Assembly (NCBI GenBank): GCA_027073945.1
Contig: JALTEL010000379.1
Coordinates: 1-20,356 of the forward strand
Length of the DNA: 20,356 nucleotides
Origin: Caldifarciminota bacterium
GTDB lineage: Bacteria; WOR-3; Hydrothermia; UBA1063; CAJXJZ01
Reading direction: 5' to 3'
Shown here: in pieces, positions 7,553 to 14,590 of the stretch
How positions within the stretch are numbered: position 1 is the first letter of the stretch
Layout: every line of letters begins with the position of its first letter
The notes under the pieces: generated by a model
The model's database searches: none
Seen by the model: only the letters and a program-made list of their open reading frames with translations
Told to the model about the DNA's origin: nothing
Made by a program: the position numbers and the translations under genes

Positions 7553-7828
7553 CTATCCGTTGACTATTTCCTTTAAGGAATTTGCTGCTCTGAATACAAC
7601 AGCGTACCTTTCTGGTATGGTGAGTTCGGACCCAGTCCTCGGGTTTCTACCTTTTCTTGCAGCTCTTTTTTTGACATCAAATGTGCCAAACCCTATGAGC
7701 CTTACGGCATCTTTTCCTGAGAGAGAGTCTTTTACTGATTCTATCAGCGCATTGACTGCCATTGCTGCATCCTTTTTTGTCAGGCCAGCTTTCTGTGCTA
7801 CATTGGCTATTAGTTCTTGTTTGTTCAT
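7553..7828 (-). CDS. hup: DNA-binding protein HU
   Basis: A 91-residue HU/IHF-family nucleoid protein: MNKQELIANVAQKAGLTKKD forms the helical dimerisation part, and GFGTFDVKKRAARKGRNP leads into the DNA-gripping beta arm with the conserved RNPRTG (about 61-66) and the usual C-terminal helix. I chose the ATG at 7828 because AAGGAGG lies 8 nt upstream; the frame is open for 7 more codons, but the TTG there overlaps the ribosome-binding site. It has its own promoter and a strong terminator. HU rather than IHF is likely from its length and single-gene context. Confidence 0.97.
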   Translation of the reverse strand: MNKQELIANVAQKAGLTKKDAAMAVNALIESVKDSLSGKDAVRLIGFGTFDVKKRAARKGRNPRTGSELTIPERYAVVFRAANSLKEIVNG

Positions 7829-7861
7829 CCTTTTTACCTCCTTTTTCAATGGTGTGTTATA

Positions 7862-7890
7862 TTTTTAAAGCAAAATGCTCATTCTGTCAA
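7862..7890 (-). promoter_or_regulatory. Promoter of hup
   Basis: On the minus strand a consensus TTGACA (7885-7890) is followed after 17 bp by TAAAAA (7862-7867). The predicted start near 7855 gives a leader of about 27 nt containing AAGGAGG. Confidence 0.65.
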
Positions 7891-7910
7891 GTAGTTTCAA
7901 GAAAAATCAG

Positions 7911-7947
7911 TAAGAAAAGGCTCAAAAATATCAGAATTTAAAAGCCT
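7911..7947 (-). terminator. Probable terminator of the recF-dciA-gyrB operon
   Basis: On the minus strand AGGCT and AGCCT (7943-7947 and 7918-7922) pair, with an inner AAAT/ATTT stem and small internal mismatches. TTTTCTT follows. It lies about 47 nt after the gyrB stop and just upstream of the hup promoter. The imperfect stem makes it weaker than the hup terminator. Confidence 0.5.
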
Positions 7948-7994
7948 AAATATTTGTGCCGCATATAATTATATCATTTTATCCTGGAATAGCC

Positions 7995-9890
7995 TTAAAT
8001 ATCAAGATTTATAACAGATTTCGCATTTTTTTCAATAAAATCTCTTCTTGGTTCAACTTTCTCACCCATGAGAATGGAAAAAAGCTTGTTGGCTTCAGTT
8101 GCATCTTCTATAGTTACGCGTTTCATCACTCTCCTTTCCGGGTCCATTGTCGTTTCCCACAATTGTGACGGATTCATTTCTCCAAGCCCTTTATATCTCT
8201 GTATATGCACATTCCCATCACCTAATTCTTTGAGTTTTGCATCCAGCTCATCATCCGAATACAGATAAAAGGCCTGTTTCCCCTTCTTCACCATATACAA
8301 AGGTGGTTGTGCAATATATATGTAATTCTCTTCCACAAGAGGACGCATAAATCTAAAGAAAAACGTAAGTAGCAACGTTCTTATGTGAGCGCCATCTACA
8401 TCGGCATCCGTCATTATAATAATCTTCCCATACCTCGATTTTGCAGGGTCACACTCATCTTTAAACCCCGCATCAATCGCTGAGAGAAGAACTTTAATTT
8501 CTTCACTGGAAAGCGTCCTGTCCAGTGGAGCCTTTTCCACGTTCAGAATTTTGCCTCTAAGAGGTAATATAGCCTGAAAATATCTATCTCTTCCCTGCTT
8601 TGCAGACCCACCTGCAGATTCACCCTCAACTATAAAAAGTTCGGATTCCCCTGGGTCTTTTGATGTACAATCGGCAAGTTTTCCAGGTAATGAATCGGAT
8701 TCGAGAAAGCTTTTTCTTCTTGTTAAATCTCTCGCTTTTTTGGCCGCTTCTCTTGATTTTGAAGCGAGTTTTGCCTTCTCTATTATCGCTGATGCCATAG
8801 TTGGGTTTTCATCCAGCCATCTGTAAAATTTCTCGTAAAATGTTGACTCTACAATCCCTTTAACAAAGCCGTTACCCAACTTAGTCTTGGTCTGTCCCTC
8901 AAATTGAGGAGAGCGCAGTTTAACATGTATAACTGCTGTTATACCTTCACGCACATCATCCCCTGAGAAAGACGCCCCCTCTTTGATCAATTTCATATTC
9001 TTGGCATAGTCATTAATCGCTCTCGTCAATCCGCTCTTGAATCCTGCAAGATGCGTACCTCCCTCATGGGTATTAATGGTATTCACAAATGTAAGTAATG
9101 TTTCAACAAAACCCGTATTGTATTCAAGTGCTATTTCGACAGCAACATCATCTTTTGTTGCTTCCATAAAAAATGGGTCTATTATGCGCTCTCTTGCCTC
9201 ATCAAGGAAACTCACAAATTCAGCCAGTCCACCTGCATAATAAAAATCTTCTTTATTTCCTGTTCTCTCATCCAGCAGTTCTATTTTAATACCTTTGACA
9301 AGAAAAGCAAGTTCTCTCAGCCTTTCTTTAAGAATGTCAAAATCAAACTCAGTTACATTAAATATTAAAGGGTCGGGTTTAAATCTGACTCTTGTACCGC
9401 TGTGGGTTGCTTCACCAACGATCTCCATTTTTGATACAGCTTCACCCCTTCTATATTCCTGCTTATAGATTTTTCCATCTCTGCTCACCTCTACAACAAG
9501 CCATTCTGAAAGGGCATTAACCACAGAAGAACCAACACCATGCAGTCCACCTGAAATCTGGTAGACCTTTGAATCAAATTTTCCACCTGCATGCAGAACT
9601 GTAAAAACCACCTGAAGCGCAGGTACTTTTAATTCAGGATGAAGGTCTACAGGAATGCCACGTCCATTATCTTCTACTTCACAGCTTCCGTCGTTTTTCA
9701 AGACTACCCTGATCAAAGTACAGTACCCTGCAAGTGTTTCATCTATTGCATTGTCCACCATTTCATATACAAGATGATGTAATCCCCGCTTACCTATATC
9801 CCCTATATACATTGCCGGACGCTTTCTCACACCCTCAAGGCCCTTAAGGACTTTGATATCCTGTGCGGTATATTTTTTATTCTCTTCCAT
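7995..9890 (-). CDS. gyrB: DNA gyrase subunit B
   Basis: A 631-residue type IIA topoisomerase ATPase subunit, which with GyrA introduces negative supercoils. The GHKL ATPase domain has E43/N47 (YEMVDNAIDE), D74 in EDNGRGIP and GGLHGVGSSVVNALS. The transducer has GGTHLAGF. The Toprim domain has ELFIVEGESAGG and MTDADVDGAHI, and the C-terminus has YKGLGEMNPSQLWETTMDP. The length of about 630 is that of forms without the enterobacterial insert. ParE is similar, but position directly after recF and dciA favours GyrB. The ATG follows the dciA stop with no gap; its ribosome-binding site AGGAGGCC lies within the last dciA codons. Confidence 0.97.
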   Translation of the reverse strand: MEENKKYTAQDIKVLKGLEGVRKRPAMYIGDIGKRGLHHLVYEMVDNAIDETLAGYCTLIRVVLKNDGSCEVEDNGRGIPVDLHPELKVPALQVVFTVLHAGGKFDSKVYQISGGLHGVGSSVVNALSEWLVVEVSRDGKIYKQEYRRGEAVSKMEIVGEATHSGTRVRFKPDPLIFNVTEFDFDILKERLRELAFLVKGIKIELLDERTGNKEDFYYAGGLAEFVSFLDEARERIIDPFFMEATKDDVAVEIALEYNTGFVETLLTFVNTINTHEGGTHLAGFKSGLTRAINDYAKNMKLIKEGASFSGDDVREGITAVIHVKLRSPQFEGQTKTKLGNGFVKGIVESTFYEKFYRWLDENPTMASAIIEKAKLASKSREAAKKARDLTRRKSFLESDSLPGKLADCTSKDPGESELFIVEGESAGGSAKQGRDRYFQAILPLRGKILNVEKAPLDRTLSSEEIKVLLSAIDAGFKDECDPAKSRYGKIIIMTDADVDGAHIRTLLLTFFFRFMRPLVEENYIYIAQPPLYMVKKGKQAFYLYSDDELDAKLKELGDGNVHIQRYKGLGEMNPSQLWETTMDPERRVMKRVTIEDATEANKLFSILMGEKVEPRRDFIEKNAKSVINLDI

Positions 9891-10181
9891 TTAAAAAGGC
9901 CTCCTTGTAAACTTTACTTTTTTTACCTTGTTTTCGCCAAAATGTTTTTGCAATTTTTCAAGTATTTCACTTTTATAAAACGCAAGCTCCTGCCTCAAAA
10001 CAGCTCTTTCCACACCTATATACAGAGCTGTGCCTTTCAGGGTTATGTCAATGCCATCGGGCTTAACATTGTGCTTCTTCAATATTTCTTTCAAAATTTC
10101 CTGTATTTCGTATTCCAGTATAACGCGTTCTCCCGCATATTTTTTGAGAATAGCATTGATACTTCTACCTAATTTTTTCAT
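9891..10181 (-). CDS. dciA: DUF721/DciA-like protein
   Basis: A 96-residue protein of the DUF721 family, whose best-known member DciA helps load the replicative helicase DnaB in bacteria without DnaC/DnaI. The sequence shows the family pattern: a basic N-terminal helical part (GRSINAILKKYAGERVI), a central strand segment with ALYIGVERAVLRQELAFYK, and a C-terminal basic strand (VKKVKFTRR). The main support is location between recF and gyrB, the usual home of this family. It overlaps recF by 17 nt and abuts gyrB. A helicase-loading role here is inferred. Confidence 0.82.
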   Translation of the reverse strand: MKKLGRSINAILKKYAGERVILEYEIQEILKEILKKHNVKPDGIDITLKGTALYIGVERAVLRQELAFYKSEILEKLQKHFGENKVKKVKFTRRPF

Positions 10182-11169
10182 AACTCAGATTCAAATGGAT
10201 TTCATTAACACCGGTTTCTATTTTAATTGGAGATGTGAAAATTACCTGTGGTAGATTAATATTGAGCAGCCTTTCTCTGTTTTTATCATCAAGTATGGAA
10301 CACGTTTCATCGAGAAGCAACAGAGTTTCTCTGTCCTTTACGGATTCAAGAATGTCCCTGACAGCAAATATAAAACAGAGAAAAATAATCCTCTTTTCAC
10401 CTTGAGACATATAAACTCTTGCATCCATATCGTTGACAAGAGCAGTGAAATCATCCCTCTGCGCACCACACAATATCCTTCGGCTTTGCTGCTCTTTCTT
10501 TATTACATCTTCGTTGCACTTGATAGGATTAGGGATGTACATGAGCTCTACATTTTTATCGAAGAAAATCTCCGCATACTGTTTAAATGTAGTCTCTATT
10601 TTGCTAAAAAAATCCGCTCTTTGACGAGAGATTTTTTCACTTACATTGCACAGAGGTTTATTTAAGGCAGGCAATATGCTATAGCGCCCTTTATCAAGTA
10701 CATCTCGTTTGTGCTTGAGTATGCGGTTGATCATTAAAATGTTTTCCTCGTACTCTTTGTCAAATCTTCCTATGATTCTATTAATTTCACTTCTTCTAAA
10801 AACAGGATGGCCCTGAAAAAAATCCTCTCCGCTCCCCACATAAATCAGTGGTATCTCTTCCTTTACAACGCTCTGTGCGACCTGTGACTCGTCCATATAA
10901 AAAACTTTGACACCTGGTTGATAAACGGCCTTTATCCTGTGGCCGCTGAACTTCCCTTCCACGCTGAAGTAATTGGCACCTCTGTTGATAAGATGGGCAA
11001 TTTTTGATTCTCTGAAAGATTTCCCAGTGGCCAGGAAAAAAATCGATTCAAGCAGAGAAGTTTTACCACTTCCATTGTCGCCGAAAATCATATTCCATCC
11101 CCTCTCAAAATCCACATTAAACTGTCCGAAGTTTCTAAACGATTTTAAAGATATAGATTTTATTGACAC
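10165..11169 (-). CDS. recF: DNA replication and repair protein RecF
   Basis: A 334-residue SMC-like ABC ATPase that acts with RecO and RecR to load RecA at gaps. Walker A is GDNGSGKT (about 30-37), preceded by the RecF N-terminal pattern LKSFRNF. The signature motif is YMSQGEKR, and Walker B is TLLLLDET followed by the D-loop ILDD. Somewhat shorter than the typical 360-370 residues. The start is GTG; an in-frame stop two codons upstream excludes longer forms. The GTG coincides with the transcription start expected from the promoter at 11176-11204, so the mRNA is predicted to be leaderless. It heads the recF-dciA-gyrB operon. Confidence 0.94.
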   Translation of the reverse strand: MSIKSISLKSFRNFGQFNVDFERGWNMIFGDNGSGKTSLLESIFFLATGKSFRESKIAHLINRGANYFSVEGKFSGHRIKAVYQPGVKVFYMDESQVAQSVVKEEIPLIYVGSGEDFFQGHPVFRRSEINRIIGRFDKEYEENILMINRILKHKRDVLDKGRYSILPALNKPLCNVSEKISRQRADFFSKIETTFKQYAEIFFDKNVELMYIPNPIKCNEDVIKKEQQSRRILCGAQRDDFTALVNDMDARVYMSQGEKRIIFLCFIFAVRDILESVKDRETLLLLDETCSILDDKNRERLLNINLPQVIFTSPIKIETGVNEIHLNLSYEKIR

Positions 11170-11175
11170 CCTTTA

Positions 11176-11204
11176 ATTATACAGCATGTAAGCTGTTCTT
11201 TCAA
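11176..11204 (-). promoter_or_regulatory. Promoter of recF-dciA-gyrB, predicted leaderless
   Basis: On the minus strand TTGAAA (11199-11204) and a perfect TATAAT (11176-11181) are separated by 17 bp. Six bases after the -10 box comes the G of the recF GTG at 11169, the expected +1. Confidence 0.75.
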
Positions 11205-11222
11205 GAAAAGCCCTGTGTTTTA

Positions 11223-11243
11223 ACCTTTTGAAAATCAAAAGGT
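11223..11243. repeat. Perfect inverted repeat upstream of recF promoter
   Basis: ACCTTTTGA and TCAAAAGGT form 9-bp arms around an AAA centre, 18 bp upstream of the recF -35 box. There is no T-run on either side that would make a terminator. It could be an operator, or it could be chance in AT-rich DNA. Confidence 0.4.
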
Positions 11244-11308
11244 AAGAGCCTGACATCTCCGGTTAAGCATGCTTATTGTCTATTTTGAAACAAATTATCC
11301 GGTAAAAA

Positions 11309-11337
11309 TTGATAATACGTGCATTTACTTTTATAAT
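11309..11337 (+). promoter_or_regulatory. Promoter of tRNA-Ala
   Basis: TTGATA (11309-11314) and TATAAT (11332-11337) are separated by 17 bp. The predicted +1 near 11344 lies about 5 nt upstream of the mature tRNA 5' end. Confidence 0.75.
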
Positions 11338-11348
11338 TAAGTGTAACC

Positions 11349-11421
11349 GGGGCTGTAGCTCAGATGGGAGAGCGCCAGAATCGCACTCTGGAGGCCAGGG
11401 GTTCAAATCCCCTCAGCTCCA
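11349..11421 (+). tRNA. tRNA-Ala (anticodon CGC)
   Basis: A full cloverleaf is visible. The acceptor GGGGCTG pairs with CAGCTCC and includes the G3:U70 wobble that identifies alanine tRNA. The D-arm is GCTC/GAGC. The anticodon stem CCAGA/TCTGG encloses the loop ATCGCAC (anticodon CGC, reading GCG). The T-arm is AGGGG/CCCCT with TTCAAAT. The discriminator is A73. CCA is not encoded, since TTTT follows. The last 19 nt overlap the 3' end of the coaX reading frame on the opposite strand. Confidence 0.96.
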
Positions 11422-12056
11422 TTTTCATCAATTAGTCCATGTTCAAATGCCCAAAAACCCCCATCCATAACGGCGTTCTCGAACAAAGCGATATCTTTTA
11501 AGAAATACGCGATAGGCTCTGTATTACCACCGGTGACAAGTACTTTAAACTCGCCGGATTTTGAGTGCTCAATAATAGATTTCATCCCCAGCACAGGTAT
11601 CCTGAAAACCCCATTTCCCATTGCCTGTTCAGGATTCCTGGGAAAATCAAATGTGCCAATTTTAGGTGCTAAAGAGCTGAGATTGTATCCCATTTTGAAA
11701 AGCGAAGATAATTGTTTAAATCCCGGCATTGTGACAAGCGGGTAAAGCACTTTCCCATCAAAGAAATCCAGTGTGATAAACGTTCCTGAATCAATCAAAA
11801 AAGCAGGATATAATTTTCTGTAAAAAGAAAAAACTGCAAAGGCTACCCTATCAATGCCCACCTGCTCAGGGACATCGTAATTAACTTCGAAAGGATATCT
11901 GTTGTTGAATTTCATCCTTAAGACATTATTCCCGGACAAATCCAGGCTTTTTTCCCGTGTTTTGCTGACAGATATCAGAATAACAGCTCTTTTCTTATGT
12001 TGATATTCTTTTTTCTTTATTGTCGTATTTCCAACATTATAGATAATAACGCTCAT
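11403..12056 (-). CDS. coaX: Type III pantothenate kinase, divergent
   Basis: A 217-residue ASKHA-fold protein resembling CoaX, which phosphorylates pantothenate in the first step of CoA synthesis. Visible motifs: VGNT (8-11), PEQVGIDRVA (catalytic Asp about D69), LIDSGTFITLDFFDGK (phosphate motif, about D89), NPEQAMGNGVF and LVTGGN. It is shorter than the usual 250-260 residues, with loss mainly between the first motif and GIDR. The first motif reads YNVGNT rather than the usual D-x-GNT, so Asn replaces the conserved Asp. The stop lies in the antisense of tRNA-Ala. It starts 4 nt after the LytR_C gene without a clear Shine-Dalgarno. It is the last gene of an operon that also holds coaBC, which supports a CoA role. 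Confidence 0.78.
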   Translation of the reverse strand: MSVIIYNVGNTTIKKKEYQHKKRAVILISVSKTREKSLDLSGNNVLRMKFNNRYPFEVNYDVPEQVGIDRVAFAVFSFYRKLYPAFLIDSGTFITLDFFDGKVLYPLVTMPGFKQLSSLFKMGYNLSSLAPKIGTFDFPRNPEQAMGNGVFRIPVLGMKSIIEHSKSGEFKVLVTGGNTEPIAYFLKDIALFENAVMDGGFWAFEHGLIDENGAEGI

Positions 12057-12060
12057 AAAT

Positions 12061-12495
12061 TCAATAAATTGCCTTTAGTGTATCCAGATACGGAAAAATC
12101 TTTTTGTAGTCACCCCCTATCACCACTGCCACATCAACAATGTGGTCGGGATCTATTTCAATTGTCTTTCTCTTTATCCCATACCAATCTGCGATATAAT
12201 TGGAGCATCTCATAGAGCTATCTTTCATCTCCACTACAACGGTTTTACTTAGTATTGACGGAGCATTTCCATAAAGAACAACATCAAAACTATCTGCTCT
12301 AAATACGTAGGTTAACCGTCTTGCCAGGTCTGCTCTGCCCGTTCCATTCAATACCTGAACTTTTATAAATGGATTCACTCTCCTTTTATTTCGGCTTTTC
12401 TTTCTCAATTTTATTCCCCTGTAAGCCGATTCCGAAAGTAAAACAAAGCTGATAGCGAATAAAATAACAAAAAAAATCCGAATAATTTTCTTCAT
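12061..12495 (-). CDS. Membrane-anchored LytR C-terminal domain protein
   Basis: A 144-residue protein with one N-terminal membrane helix (about residues 4-24, hydrophobic after MKKIIR), a very basic segment (about 26-40), and a small domain matching LytR_C (the domain often found at the end of LytR/CpsA/Psr proteins). The domain shows KVQVLNGTGRADLARRL, then FDVVLYGNA, and ends with DVAVVIGGDY. There is no LCP catalytic domain. Stand-alone LytR_C proteins are known but uncharacterised; a cell-envelope location is likely from the topology. It lies between udg and coaX in the operon. Confidence 0.75.
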   Translation of the reverse strand: MKKIIRIFFVILFAISFVLLSESAYRGIKLRKKSRNKRRVNPFIKVQVLNGTGRADLARRLTYVFRADSFDVVLYGNAPSILSKTVVVEMKDSSMRCSNYIADWYGIKRKTIEIDPDHIVDVAVVIGGDYKKIFPYLDTLKAIY

Positions 12496-12529
12496 AGCAA
12501 ATTATCCAATAGAAAAACCATTATGCATA

Positions 12530-13213
12530 CTAAACATCCGTACCGGCAGCATTTTTTATTTCTTTTATAGCCATTGCAAATGATTTTATATCTTCTTCAA
12601 ATACTTTTTCACGGTACATTCTTATAGACTCACCCCTTGACTGCAAAATCGCCGATGGGTGAAAAGTAACTATAAGCCTGCCACCATATTTGGATAGCTT
12701 AACAGAATTTCTCATTGCCTTCAGGGATGTGCTGATTGAAAAGCCAGCAAGATACGCACCGGAGAATCTTCCGAGAGCAAGGAACAACTGCGGCTTCATT
12801 ATATTAATTTGCTCTTCTAAATAAACAGAACAACTCTTTATTTGCACGCTTGTTGGGTCAGCATTCCCTGGTGGGCGGCATTTTACCACATTAGTGATAA
12901 AAAAATCTCTGTCCCTGTCCACTCCATATTTCACAAGCATTTTTGTAAAGTATTTCCCCGCATTTCCGATGAAAGGCTTGCCGAATCTATCTTCATTTGC
13001 ACCCGGAGCTTCACCTATAACCATTACTCTGGAAAATGGATTCCCATAACCAAATACAGGTTGAGTTCGCGTTTTGTACAATTCACACGCATGGCAATTA
13101 TAAACTCTATCATGCAACCTCTCAAACGCAACAACAGGAGATATGGAAGATGAATACAACTCATTGAAACTTAAAATATCTTTTGCAAATATTCTATTCT
13201 GCAATCTTATCAA
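12530..13213 (-). CDS. Uracil-DNA glycosylase, family 4 (iron-sulfur)
   Basis: A 227-residue protein of the UDG superfamily that removes uracil from DNA. Motif 1 is GEAPGANEDRFGKPFIG (about 67-83), and the second is HPSAIL (H185). Four cysteines in family-4 positions (C40, C43, C112 in VVKCRPPGN, C128) would hold a 4Fe-4S cluster. It resembles the thermophile and bacterial type-4 enzymes and not Ung. The start is taken as TTG at 13213, overlapping coaBC by 20 nt. No ATG is available before the first Cys pair, and a second TTG three codons later is possible. No Shine-Dalgarno is obvious, so coupling to coaBC is likely. The extra 20 or so N-terminal residues are not conserved in the family. Confidence 0.92.
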   Translation of the reverse strand: MIRLQNRIFAKDILSFNELYSSSISPVVAFERLHDRVYNCHACELYKTRTQPVFGYGNPFSRVMVIGEAPGANEDRFGKPFIGNAGKYFTKMLVKYGVDRDRDFFITNVVKCRPPGNADPTSVQIKSCSVYLEEQINIMKPQLFLALGRFSGAYLAGFSISTSLKAMRNSVKLSKYGGRLIVTFHPSAILQSRGESIRMYREKVFEEDIKSFAMAIKEIKNAAGTDV

Positions 13214-14360
13214 TGGCTTTTACTATATCTTTTGCCAGCTGTTTTTTTGAGACACTTTCAAATTTAACAGGTGTTTTCCCCTTTGTAATAATATATCCAG
13301 ACGAAGAATCACTTTCCATAGCATCCTCTGTATTGGCAACAACTATATCCAGAGCCTTTTTATTCATCTTATCAATGGATGAATTTACAAGCTTTTCCTC
13401 AGATTCCAACGAAAATCCAACATATATTTTATTGGCTTTCAATTGTTGAATCGATAACAATAAGTCCTGTGTCGGCACAAGCTTCACTGTAATACCATTC
13501 TCCCTTCTTTTGAGTTTGTGCTTATACCGGACAGCAGGCTTGAAATCAGAAACGGCTGCAGCCATAATAAGTATATCAGCCTGTTTTATATATTTTTTTA
13601 AAGCTTTTTCCATATCTGCCGTGGAACTAACCCGAACAACAGTGTCCCTCGGGTAAGGGATAACATGTGTGTGCCCCACAATCTGTGTGAGATTCGCACC
13701 ATTTTCTTTCAATTCATGCGCAAGAGCAATTCCCATTTTTCCGGAGGAACGATTTGTGATAATCCTTACACTATCGATATTTTCCTCTGTTGCTCCGTAA
13801 ACAAGCAAAACACTCTTACCCGAAAGCTTATTATTACGCAAACTCGCTATTGTATCCTCTACTATAAACTCAATATCCTGGAATCTGCCCATGCCCATAT
13901 CCCCGGATAAAAGTTCACCATACACAGGTCCTGAAGTATGCACCCCTATCTTTTTTAATTTTTTCAAATTTTCGGTGAGGACCGGGTTGTTCCACATACT
14001 ATTATGCATAGAAGGAGCAAGAACAATAGGTCCCTTAAAACATGCCGATATGGTGGTGATAAGATTATCAGCCACGCCTGATGCAATCTTGTTTATTGTG
14101 TTATAATCGGCCGGGGCTACCAGAAACACATCTCCCCATCGTGCAAGGTCTATATGAAGAGAACCTCTGTAAGCAAAAAAATCCCGGTCAGTATAGCTCT
14201 TATATCCTGTCAACGCCTCAAGTGCATAGAGAGAGACAAAGTGCAATGCATTCAGAGTTGCAACTGTTTTTACCTCTATGCCTCTTTTCTGAAACTCCCT
14301 TATCAAAAAGGGCGTTTTGTAAGCGGATATACTACTCGTTATCCCCAGTATTATTTTCAT
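13194..14360 (-). CDS. coaBC: Bifunctional CoaBC (phosphopantothenoylcysteine decarboxylase/synthetase) with altered decarboxylase residues
   Basis: 388 residues from the ATG at 14360; a TTG two codons upstream is also possible. The N-terminal CoaC flavoprotein half (about 1-175) has GITSSISAYK, HIDLARWGD (catalytic H69) and the FMN-site APADYNT. The CoaB ligase half (from about 183) has IITNRSSGKMG, KLKRRENG and VGFSLESE. Together these make 4'-phosphopantetheine from phosphopantothenate and cysteine. Two hallmark decarboxylase residues differ: the PxMNxxMW motif reads PSMHNSMW (His at 119), and the flap motif with the catalytic Cys reads ELLSGDMGMGR (Ser at 152). The ligase half looks intact. 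It overlaps rpoZ by 29 nt and udg by 20 nt; rpoZ-coaBC is a common gene order. Confidence 0.93.
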   Translation of the reverse strand: MKIILGITSSISAYKTPFLIREFQKRGIEVKTVATLNALHFVSLYALEALTGYKSYTDRDFFAYRGSLHIDLARWGDVFLVAPADYNTINKIASGVADNLITTISACFKGPIVLAPSMHNSMWNNPVLTENLKKLKKIGVHTSGPVYGELLSGDMGMGRFQDIEFIVEDTIASLRNNKLSGKSVLLVYGATEENIDSVRIITNRSSGKMGIALAHELKENGANLTQIVGHTHVIPYPRDTVVRVSSTADMEKALKKYIKQADILIMAAAVSDFKPAVRYKHKLKRRENGITVKLVPTQDLLLSIQQLKANKIYVGFSLESEEKLVNSSIDKMNKKALDIVVANTEDAMESDSSSGYIITKGKTPVKFESVSKKQLAKDIVKAIDKIAE

Positions 14361-14589
14361 CTTCAAGACTTAAATCAGAGAGCGTTTTTACCGTTCTTGA
14401 AGTGTATGTGTATTCCACTTCTCCCTTTGCAACTCTTTTTATGGCTATTATCGTAGGTTTTCTTTTGAGCTGTATTCTCTGCTCCCTGACTTCTTTTGCG
14501 AGTCTTCTCGCCTCTCTTGATGCAAGCACTATAGCAAAAAATTTATTTGAATAAATTTTCCAGAACTCATCTACAGGTACATAAGCCAT
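14332..14589 (-). CDS. rpoZ: RNA polymerase omega subunit
   Basis: An 85-residue RpoZ/omega, which aids RNA polymerase assembly. The pattern MAYVPVDEFWKIYSNKFFA, then VLASREARRLAK and KPTIIAIKRVAKGEV, matches the family. The start is set by AAAGGAGG ending 6 nt before ATG 14589; the frame runs 16 codons further upstream, but those overlap the previous gene. The acidic C-terminal tail (about 15 residues) is coded by DNA shared with the coaBC start. The position before coaBC supports the call. Confidence 0.93.
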   Translation of the reverse strand: MAYVPVDEFWKIYSNKFFAIVLASREARRLAKEVREQRIQLKRKPTIIAIKRVAKGEVEYTYTSRTVKTLSDLSLEDENNTGDNE

Positions 14590-14590
14590 T

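Noticed and set aside
7560..7868. 102-codon plus-strand open frame opposite hup
   Set aside because: It is the antisense shadow of HU, a certain gene with its own promoter, ribosome-binding site and terminator.
7972..7983. ATATAATTATAT-like palindrome after gyrB
   Set aside because: It is simple AT sequence, and the better terminator candidate is the hairpin at 7918-7947.
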